From: Acidobacteriota bacterium | GTDB taxonomy: Bacteria; Acidobacteriota; Blastocatellia; Pyrinomonadales; Pyrinomonadaceae | Reading direction: 5' to 3' | NCBI GenBank assembly: GCA_016700175.1 | Contig: CP065003.1 | Location: forward strand, 568,001-632,000 | Length of the DNA: 64,000 nt | Shown: piece after piece, positions 43,006 to 49,893 of the stretch | How positions within the stretch are numbered: the first letter of the stretch is position 1 | How the letters are laid out: each line of letters starts with the position of its first letter | Notes under the pieces: generated by a model | Databases searched by the model: none | What the model saw: the letters and a program-made list of their open reading frames with translations, nothing else | What the model was told of the DNA's origin: nothing | Made by a program: the position numbers and the translations under genes

Positions 43006-44286
43006 CTATTGTTTAGTCCCCTTCAGTTCGAACCCGAAGCCCTTCCATACGATCGTGTTAACCTTGTCGGCATCGTTCCTCCCGAAGCAGACTTCCGCGA
43101 AGAACGAGTATTCGAAGAAGCAGTCCGGTTTCGTCGGTAGAAGCTGAATGTTCGCCGAATACAGATATCCGTCGCGAAGGACGATGTTAAACGCGCCGCC
43201 GTCGTCGCGGTCGTATCTCCCGGCGAAATCCGGAAGGTCCTTGTTGGGGTTCGGAATTATCTTCGGGACTCGGAAATCATTCACGGAGAGATCCTCGCCC
43301 TTGAGTATCTCGCGCAGTCCCTGCGTGATGATGTCGAAGGCGCCGGAAGAAAGGTTCGACAGCACCGCGAAGCCGTATTTCTTTTCTTTTGCCAGCTCCA
43401 CATACGCCCTGTGCCCGTTCGTTCTGCCGCTCGCGTCGAAGACGCCGTCGGCGGCGTAGTCGGTCAGGATCATCTCGCCGTATTTCCCGTCTACGACCGC
43501 TTCAGCGAACCGGTACGTATCCCTCGCCGTACTGAAGACCGAACCGGCGCCGATCAGGAACGAGTAGTCCTTCAGCGCGGCATTGATCATTCCGTTCGAG
43601 GACAAGAGGTAGTCCTGAGCCCTTCTCTCCATTATCGGTTCACCCTGGAAATCGAGAGAATCGGTCATTCCCGCGGGGGCGAAGACGTACTTATCGAGGA
43701 GCTCCGCGTAGGTCTTTCCGGAAGCGATCTCGAGCACGCGGGCGAGGACCGTGTATCCTCCGGAGCTGTAGCCTCTCTGCACTCCGGGCTCGAAATCGAG
43801 CTTTGCCTGCTTGATCTTCTCGATCATCTGCTCCGAGGTGTAAGGGGAGGCCTCCATCTCGGCCGGCATCACTCGGTGCGGAACGCCTGCGCGGTGTCTG
43901 TACAGCATTTCGACCGTGATGTCCTCGCCGCGGGGGAAGTCGGGGATAAACTTAGAAAGCTTGTCGGTCATCGCGACCTTCTTCTCATCGATCAGCTTCG
44001 AGAGGATGACGCCGGTCATCGGTTTCGTGATGGAGGCGATCCCGATCCGTGTGTCCGGCTTGTTCGGGATCTTGAAATCCGCATTCGCAAGTCCGAAGGC
44101 CTTTTCGTAAAAGACCTCTCCGTTCTCGGAAGCGACGACCGATCCCGCAAAGTAGCCCTCGTCGGCGAATCGGCGAACGAGCTCGTCGATCTGCTGGGCT
44201 TTGGAGGTCTGGGCGGAAAGAATGGCTGGGAACAGGATCACGGCGGCGGCGAGCGCCAACGCGGCGATCTTTCCAAATCTGATCAT
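43006..44286 (-). CDS. Secreted serine hydrolase (class C beta-lactamase/DD-peptidase family)
   Basis: A 426-residue exported protein with signal peptide (MIRFGKIAALALAAAVILFPAILSAQ) and the beta-lactamase-family motifs SxxK = SITK (S85, K88) in RIGIASITKPMTGVIL, and YxS/YxN-type YSS (Y173) in RGYSSGGYTVL. The third motif is less clear (HRAYVEL). The C-terminal 90 residues form an extra beta domain (FAGRYDRDDGGAFNIVLRDG). Members act as esterases, DD-peptidases or beta-lactamases; which one cannot be read. AAAGGAGA is 8 nt before the start. Confidence 0.88.
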   Translation of the reverse strand: MIRFGKIAALALAAAVILFPAILSAQTSKAQQIDELVRRFADEGYFAGSVVASENGEVFYEKAFGLANADFKIPNKPDTRIGIASITKPMTGVILSKLIDEKKVAMTDKLSKFIPDFPRGEDITVEMLYRHRAGVPHRVMPAEMEASPYTSEQMIEKIKQAKLDFEPGVQRGYSSGGYTVLARVLEIASGKTYAELLDKYVFAPAGMTDSLDFQGEPIMERRAQDYLLSSNGMINAALKDYSFLIGAGSVFSTARDTYRFAEAVVDGKYGEMILTDYAADGVFDASGRTNGHRAYVELAKEKKYGFAVLSNLSSGAFDIITQGLREILKGEDLSVNDFRVPKIIPNPNKDLPDFAGRYDRDDGGAFNIVLRDGYLYSANIQLLPTKPDCFFEYSFFAEVCFGRNDADKVNTIVWKGFGFELKGTKQ

Positions 44287-44409
44287 TTTGGCGGTCTCCT
44301 TTGGAGTCTACGGCTTCGATTTCTTTTAGGAAAAGAGGAGTTCTTTTTTACGATACACCGCCGAGCGCGGAAATCGGACATAGGTGCGCCGCTGAAGCGG
44401 CTTGGAATC

Positions 44410-44882
44410 ATTCGGCGCACTTGCCGGAGGTAGCCCTCCCTGACGGTCGGGCTTCGGACACGCCGCTCACCGATCACGGCTCACTGCTCACCGTGTACTT
44501 TCCGGAGGTAGCCCTCCCTGACGGTCGGGCTTCGGACACGCCGCTCACCGATCACGGCTCTCTGCTCACGGCTCACTGTTCACCGCGTACTTTCCGGAGG
44601 TAGCCCTCCCTGACGGTCGGGCTTCGGACACGCCGCTCACCGATCACACTCTTTGCTCACGGCTTACCGCGTACTTTCCGGAGGTAGCCCTCCCTGACGG
44701 TCGGGCTTCGGACACGCCGCTCACTGATCACGGCTCTCTGCTCACGGCTCACCGCGTGCTTCCCGGAGGTAGCCCTCCCTGACGGTCGGGCTTCGGACAC
44801 GCCGCTCACCGCTCACCGCTCACTGCTCAGCGCTCAACGCTTTCTGCTCACTGCTCACTGCTCACTGCTCACTGCTCACCGC
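44410..44882. repeat. Five direct repeats of about 85 bp, followed by 7 bp CTCACTG units
   Basis: A core CCGGAGGTAGCCCTCCCTGA followed by CGGTCGGGCTTCGGACACGC begins at 44424, 44502, 44594, 44678 and 44763, spaced 78, 92, 84 and 85 bp. From 44816 the sequence is mostly CTCACTG 7-mers and runs up to the stop of the SRPBCC gene. The GGAGGTAGCCCTCC part is a near-palindrome. Single copies of the core recur at about 46749 and 47069. No gene is supported in 44287-44882. Confidence 0.85.
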
Positions 44883-45380
44883 TCACTGCTCACTGCTGAT
44901 CATTTCCACCATCTGATCGAGCGCCGCTCCCCAGCCGGACTCGAATCCCATGTCCTCGTGGGTCTTTTTGCTCTGAGGATCGCCATGAATCAGGATCGCC
45001 CTGTATCTTGTGCCGACGCCTTCCGGTTCGAGAAGTATGAAAGCAGTGAAGGGAAGTTCGTGATCGCCCGAGACCTTCGGAGTAGGGCGGAAGCCAGGAA
45101 GCAGCGCTGACGTGAATACGAGGCGCTCATTCTCGACGACTTCGAGAAAACAGCCGGAGCTCGGGAACTCTTCCCCCTCGGGCGAGCGCATGACCGTTGT
45201 GAACTCGCCACCCGGCCGTATGTCGATTCGGCAGTCGGCGACCGACCACGGTTTAGGCACGAACCATCGCTTCAGTTGTTCGACATCGGTCCAGGCCTTC
45301 CAGACGAGTTCGCGCGGAACATCTATCACTCTCTCAAGTACAAGGTCCAAATCCGGGTTGATCTCGATCTCTTTCGTCAT
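44883..45380 (-). CDS. SRPBCC/AHSA1-family protein
   Basis: A 165-residue protein of the Activator-of-Hsp90 homology 1/START-like fold: LVLERVIDVPRELVWKAWTDVEQLKRWFVPKPW, ADCRIDIRPGGEFTTVMRSPEGE, and FESGWGAALDQMVEMI at the end. Such proteins bind hydrophobic ligands; bacterial ones are often found, as here, behind an ArsR regulator, whose 3' end overlaps this start by 4 bp. The last codons (SSEQ, stop) already lie next to the 7 bp repeat block, so the C-terminus may have been altered by it. Confidence 0.9.
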   Translation of the reverse strand: MTKEIEINPDLDLVLERVIDVPRELVWKAWTDVEQLKRWFVPKPWSVADCRIDIRPGGEFTTVMRSPEGEEFPSSGCFLEVVENERLVFTSALLPGFRPTPKVSGDHELPFTAFILLEPEGVGTRYRAILIHGDPQSKKTHEDMGFESGWGAALDQMVEMISSEQ

Positions 45381-45697
45381 TTCTTCTCCTTATTGTTCAT
45401 TTCCTTTACGTGCTGTTCCATCGCGTCAAGGCGTGCGTTCCATTTCTCGCGTATCTCTGTCAGCCAACCGCCGACCTCTTCCATTCCTTTTTCGTCGATG
45501 CGGTAAAAGCGCTGCTGCGCCTGCTTGCGGACCTTCAGCACACCGGCCTCGCGAAGGACCTTCAGGTGCTGTGAGACCGCGGGGGCGGTGATCGCGAAAT
45601 TCCTGGAGATCTCTGCCACGGGAAGCTCTCCGCGTTCGGAGAGTATCTTCACGATCTCGCGGCGCGTACCGTCCGCCAGTGCGTTGAATGGCTTCAT
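45377..45697 (-). CDS. ArsR-family winged-helix transcriptional regulator
   Basis: A 106-residue regulator: NALADGTRREIVKILSERGELPVAEISRNFAITAPAVSQHLKVLREAGVLKVRKQAQQRFYRID, a complete ArsR helix-turn-helix and wing. No Cys metal site of the ArsR/SmtB kind is present, so it belongs to the metal-independent branch that partners with AHSA1/SRPBCC proteins. The next gene overlaps it by ATGA. A palindrome in its promoter suggests that it represses its own operon. Confidence 0.93.
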   Translation of the reverse strand: MKPFNALADGTRREIVKILSERGELPVAEISRNFAITAPAVSQHLKVLREAGVLKVRKQAQQRFYRIDEKGMEEVGGWLTEIREKWNARLDAMEQHVKEMNNKEKK

Positions 45698-45705
45698 ATT
45701 GAAAG

Positions 45706-45733
45706 TGTATAAGTAACCACTTAATTAAGTCAA
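45706..45733 (-). promoter_or_regulatory. Promoter and operator of the arsR-SRPBCC operon
   Basis: On the minus strand TTGACT (45733-45728), 16 bp spacer, TATACA (45711-45706). The dyad TAAGT-GGTT-ACTTA (45710-45723) occupies the spacer and overlaps the -10, the position expected for an autorepressor. This is an AT-rich patch in GC-rich surroundings. Confidence 0.6.
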
Positions 45734-46160
45734 TGCTTAAGTATAGTTTAAAGCAGGCGTTTATTGGATTTGAAGCGTTAAGCGGCATTTTTGAGTTGAC
45801 CGAGTTTTGTGAGTTTGGGGAGTTGGCGGAGTTCCAAGAAAGCGGCGATCGAACTATTGATCCACGAACAAGCCGCCCCGTTTAGAGCAGCCCTTCGGGC
45901 TGCATTGGCCGTGCGCAGCCCGGCCGGGCTTTCGATTTATAAGGTGTTAGAAAACTGTGTGCGAGGACGCCCGCGGTCCAACGGGGTAAGGTGAACTTCA
46001 GTTTGCGCCGCGCGAATGCGCGGGAAAGATGCGGACGGGGACGACTGCTGTCCAGTGCGGGTCGTTGCTTAACTCAGCGGAGATCCAAGCAAGTGCTTTA
46101 AATTCGCTTTAAAGCAGCTTTAAACAACCGGGGAGCCTTAAACATCGTGGTCAGAGGAGA
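45734..46160. repeat. Gap with 9 bp units and a REP-like hairpin
   Basis: 45792-45834 has GAGTTGACC/GAGTTTTGT-like 9-mers. CCGTTTAGAGCAGCCCTTCGGGCTGCATTGG-type sequence at 45881-45910 repeats the end motif of the block at 33175 and contains the hairpin GCAGCCC-TTC-GGGCTGC. 46085-46135 has GCTTTAAA repeats (TTTAAATTCGCTTTAAAGC). No gene or RNA is supported. Confidence 0.55.
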
Positions 46161-46595
46161 CTATTTCTTGCAAGGATCGCCGTCTTCCGAGTCCGGTGAC
46201 ATCTGGATCGCGTTGATCTCCCACTGGCGGTCGCCCCTGTACGTGGCGAGGGCCGTCCAACGGCTCGTACGCGCATCCTCTTCCTCCCGGGCGGGCCTAA
46301 TCTCCAGTTCGACCTTGACCGTGCCGTCGGGGGCGTCGATTACCGTCCCGCCGTTGTCGAAGCTGTCGCACCGGAATCCGCGCATCTGCGTGACGTTCCG
46401 GTTCTGATTTTCCTTGAAATGATCGCGAACGGCGATGCCCAGGTCGGGCGGGATCCCCACGCTGTCGCCGTGGCCGGGAAGGCTGAAGTAATAGATCAGC
46501 GCGATCGCGCTCAGAACGAGAACCGCGATGATCACGATGCGCTTGGTGTGACCACCGTAATCGGTCAGCGAATGATACGGGGAATCGGAGCTCAT
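46161..46595 (-). CDS. Small single-pass membrane protein of unknown function
   Basis: A 144-residue protein: about 18 cytoplasmic residues, one membrane helix (IVIIAVLVLSAIALIYYFSL, 20-39), then an outside domain with two Cys (RGFRCDSFD and DGDPCKK) that could pair. No family is recognised. The outer part (DGTVKVELEIRPAREEEDARTSRWTALATYRGDRQWEINAIQ) looks like one small alpha/beta domain. No Shine-Dalgarno is evident before 46595. It stands alone between repeat-rich gaps. Confidence 0.6.
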   Translation of the reverse strand: MSSDSPYHSLTDYGGHTKRIVIIAVLVLSAIALIYYFSLPGHGDSVGIPPDLGIAVRDHFKENQNRNVTQMRGFRCDSFDNGGTVIDAPDGTVKVELEIRPAREEEDARTSRWTALATYRGDRQWEINAIQMSPDSEDGDPCKK

Positions 46596-46599
46596 AAGG

Positions 46600-47149
46600 T
46601 GTCAATGCTCAAGTCGTCAATGATCAGTGCCCAATGGTCGTTTGCGAACGCCGGAAGCCCAATGACGGATGCTCAATGGTCAACGATCACTGATCGATGA
46701 TAGATGACGATTGGTAACTGAGAGCCGCTTACTGCTCACGGTCCCTAGCCTGAGGTAGTCCTCCCTGACGGTCGGGCTTCGGAGACGAACCGCCGAAACA
46801 CAATAGACAAGGCCTAGAGGATTTGCGGCTCTGCCCCTCCTGTGTGCGGAAAGCCTCCGGCTTTCCGGCGGCGTGGTTCCTGAATCCCTGTAGCCGCTTA
46901 GCGGCGTCGATCGATACAAACGTCGCTACGCGACTAGGGAAATCTTTCGCGAGCCTCCCGTGGCATGAAGGCCACGGCTAAGATACAAGTTCGCTACGCG
47001 AATGTGCTCCCTCCTGCTCACCGTTTACTTTCTTTGAACTTGATACCTTGTACCTGGAACTGCTGTGGGTCGGGCTTCGGACACGCCGCCCACTGCTCCC
47101 AACTCACCGCTCACGATGCGGGCAAGCCCGCCGCTAAACCGCTCACTGC
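46600..47149. repeat. Repeat-rich gap: CAATG(A/G)TC units and REP copies
   Basis: 46610-46700 repeats CAATGGTC/CAATGATC words in both orientations; 46745-46785 holds one degenerate copy of the 85 bp core from 44424; 46830-46880 and 46955-46980 hold hairpins (CTCCGGCTTTCCGGCGG, CCGTGGCATGAAGGCCACGG); 47069-47110 holds another core fragment. No gene or RNA is supported. Confidence 0.55.
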
Positions 47150-47647
47150 TCACTTTGCAGGAAGATCGCTAAACCCGTCGACCTGGAATCGCCAGACGCC
47201 GTCCTTGCCTTTCTTCGTCACGACGACGAACTTGCCTCTGTTGACCGTGGACGTGCCGTCCGCGCCGGTCGAGGTAATCGTATAGATCCCGATGTCATAA
47301 CCGAGGCCATCGCCGACCTCCCTCTGCAGGATGCGGAACCTGATGTCGAGCTTTCTTTTCCGGGCCTTCACCGACTCGAAAAAGCTCGTAAAATTGGAGA
47401 GGATCTTGTCGCGGCCGATCATAACGTCGCTCCCGGGCGATAGATACGCTGCGTCGTCCGTATAGAGGTTCGCGACACCGGCGGGCTCGAGGTCGTCGTA
47501 CGCCTTGCTGAACTTCGCGTAGATACCGTCGATGCCGGCGTGAGGTTTAACGCCGGGATCATGTTCAGGATAAGCCTGCGCCGAGACAATGAATGTGCCT
47601 AGAAAGAGGATCGCCGCGGTTAGTACCGAGTAAGAAAAGTGTTTCAT
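47150..47647 (-). CDS. Secreted SnoaL/DUF4440-like protein
   Basis: A 165-residue protein: signal peptide (MKHFSYSVLTAAILFLGTFIVSAQ), then a cystatin/NTF2-like cone of the SnoaL_3/DUF4440 type (IDGIYAKFSKAYDDLEPAGVANLYTDDAAYLSPGSDVMIGRDKIL, and WRFQVDGFSDLP at the end). The family binds small ligands or serves as a chaperone-like domain. Catalytic role is unclear. GGAGG lies 5 nt before the ATG, so the start is well supported. Confidence 0.82.
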   Translation of the reverse strand: MKHFSYSVLTAAILFLGTFIVSAQAYPEHDPGVKPHAGIDGIYAKFSKAYDDLEPAGVANLYTDDAAYLSPGSDVMIGRDKILSNFTSFFESVKARKRKLDIRFRILQREVGDGLGYDIGIYTITSTGADGTSTVNRGKFVVVTKKGKDGVWRFQVDGFSDLPAK

Positions 47648-47888
47648 GATTCCTCCAAAAGACTAGAAATTAAGGCAGGGAACTCACGAGGAATCCTATT
47701 CAAATTCGAATTCGAAACGCAAGCACTTTCCTGCTTTTCTCGTCAGTGAAGGTTTATCCGCGGATCTCCGGGATAGTTGGCCACGTTCCGAGGCGGCTGG
47801 CCTCAAGATTGAATATTGACGATTCGAAGGACGGAAAATTTGATGATCACGTCTGATCGCTGATGTTGGGACTGGCCCATATCTCGAA

Positions 47889-49706
47889 CTAGTCCCTTTT
47901 CCATCGAATATAGACTCTGAAATTCGGGACTTCCGGTACTACTGTTCCCGCGGCCAGGCCGGCAATGCCTCCTTCGATCCTGAGCGATGGAAGTTGAACA
48001 GGAGGCCCTCCAACGCGTTTTAGGACCTTGTTGATGATCATCGTAGCTTCGATGAAGTCTTTTGAGGATCGCAACACTAAAATTTGGCCGACGACCGTGC
48101 AAAAAGATTTCGATGGGGCCTTTTCAACGTTTACGAAAAATGTCCACTCTGACTCAGATGAAGAAAATATAGGTGGGCATGGCCTGCGAGTAACCCCCGG
48201 CAGCAATGACTCCCAGTCCCAATCAAGTTTATAGATCCCTCTGGGAAGATTGGTTCCATTTGTCTTATTAAACCTTAGCTGCATCTCCATGTTGTATTGT
48301 TTACCATCATCATTGAGGATTCCTTTTCCGATAATGATAAATAATTTTTGATCCCAAGTACTATTCCGCTCTGTGGCGAAGGGATCCACAATCGTGTGCC
48401 CGAGCTTGTCGATATCGTGTCGATACATCCATTCTCCGCTTTCGTATTCTAGCCGGTGAAAACCGTTTGAAATCCTTAGGTCCCGGGTAAGTCCGATCTT
48501 CCCTCCATTGAGGCAAGATTCGTATGCCTGCTCAGAAATAAACCCTAGGTCACGCAAGAAGTTGATCTTTGTAAATATAGCGGCCAGATTAGGCGGGAGC
48601 CCAAATTGTTGAATTCGGTCTTGCCGGCTTTTGCAGAAATTGTAGTAATCATAATAGAGTTTCACATTCGCAAATCTTTGCTTTTGCGCATCTGTGATGT
48701 TGAGATGGGGCAAGTCGCCAACTGTTAGATCTCTCCGGGATTCAAAATCGTTCAATTGAATCCACGCACCTACCTCTGCAATATCTTCACTTGGGCTTTT
48801 TTGACTGTATTCCGAAAGAAATCCGAGCCCGCCGGGGTTGGTAGCCTTTTTCTCGGGCAAGTCAGGATTGTAGTGCTCGCTCAGGTTGGCTTTTACAAAG
48901 TTGTTATGTAACCGGCACCATTCAATTTTGAATCCTTCCTCCAACCCGAGGTTCTTAACAAGATTCTTGCCGTTCTCCTTGACACCGGAACCCCATTGAT
49001 TCTCTTGATAATGATCTGAATCCCGAACACTCCGGTAGTACTCACTGCAATGATTCTCATCTGGCTCTATCGTCTTTACGCTCTCAAGCAGGTGAGTCGC
49101 ATTGTGGTATCCCTCATGCATGATGCTTTTCATACTTCTCTTCCAAACAATCAGCTTTTTTTGAAGAGACTCCTCTGCGGGCAGTAAGACGCCAGTACTA
49201 TTTCCATTTTCGTCCAGCTCGTACTCTCGGAAAAGACCATCCCCGAGTTGAAGATTATTTTCCGTTGGATAATACTCTTTCTGTCCTGGGATCTCTGGAG
49301 CGATCACAATCATCAAGTCGGGAATTCTATCATCGACAAATCCCAAAACATCGGGCTTGACCACACCTTCATCAGTTTCATACTCCTTTGTCACAAAAGC
49401 GATTCGCTTTACAGCTTTACAAATGACATCCGGCACGGCGCCTAATGCTTCTTTCACAAGCTGAATCTGATTCGGCCCATAATTTTCGACGATCGAATAC
49501 TTGTATTTATCAGGAAATGTTTCTTCATTGAGACGTTCCGGGCTGTTTGCAGTAAGAGCAGAAACGGAGCACGTCGCTGAAACTCGAATCGGTATTTCAG
49601 TTACAGCCGCCTCCGGTCCAGGTAAACAAGTCACCGAGGCCGGAAGAGCTACTATTACCAAGAAAATTCCCATGAAGCAGGCGTATTTTCGATTGATTGT
49701 AAGCAT
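47889..49706 (-). CDS. Secreted protein with HExxH motif, putative zinc metallopeptidase of unknown family
   Basis: A 605-residue exported protein (signal peptide MLTINRKYACFMGIFLVIVALP, cleavage near residue 27). I do not recognise the family. Residues 196-205 read MHEGYHNATH, an HExxH zinc-binding motif (H197, E198, H201) in a helix-like context, and SPSEDIAEVGAW (about 304-315, E311) could supply the third ligand, as in zincins whose second motif has the form E-D-x-A-E. The last 200 residues are beta-rich. Visibly lower in GC than the neighbours, which points to transfer. AGAGG precedes the start. No peptidase activity is proven by this. Confidence 0.6.
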   Translation of the reverse strand: MLTINRKYACFMGIFLVIVALPASVTCLPGPEAAVTEIPIRVSATCSVSALTANSPERLNEETFPDKYKYSIVENYGPNQIQLVKEALGAVPDVICKAVKRIAFVTKEYETDEGVVKPDVLGFVDDRIPDLMIVIAPEIPGQKEYYPTENNLQLGDGLFREYELDENGNSTGVLLPAEESLQKKLIVWKRSMKSIMHEGYHNATHLLESVKTIEPDENHCSEYYRSVRDSDHYQENQWGSGVKENGKNLVKNLGLEEGFKIEWCRLHNNFVKANLSEHYNPDLPEKKATNPGGLGFLSEYSQKSPSEDIAEVGAWIQLNDFESRRDLTVGDLPHLNITDAQKQRFANVKLYYDYYNFCKSRQDRIQQFGLPPNLAAIFTKINFLRDLGFISEQAYESCLNGGKIGLTRDLRISNGFHRLEYESGEWMYRHDIDKLGHTIVDPFATERNSTWDQKLFIIIGKGILNDDGKQYNMEMQLRFNKTNGTNLPRGIYKLDWDWESLLPGVTRRPCPPIFSSSESEWTFFVNVEKAPSKSFCTVVGQILVLRSSKDFIEATMIINKVLKRVGGPPVQLPSLRIEGGIAGLAAGTVVPEVPNFRVYIRWKRD

Positions 49707-49893
49707 GGCTTTGTCCTCTTACTTAAGAGATTGGGTGGAAACAATCGCTTGAGTCAATCCAGATGTTCTTGCACGGTATTGCGGAATCCTAGATCCCTGG
49801 TTATCTTCAGTATCCGACTTCGAAAGTACCCTTAATTCACCCAATTCCGGTGTGTTGAGCAACCCCGGATTCTTCATTCGCTACATCAATAAG

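Noticed and set aside
44410..44882. Possible CRISPR array or integron attC sites
   Set aside because: Repeat spacing is 78-92 bp with repeat-like filler, not unique spacers; no cas or integrase gene; attC core sites GTTRRRY are absent.
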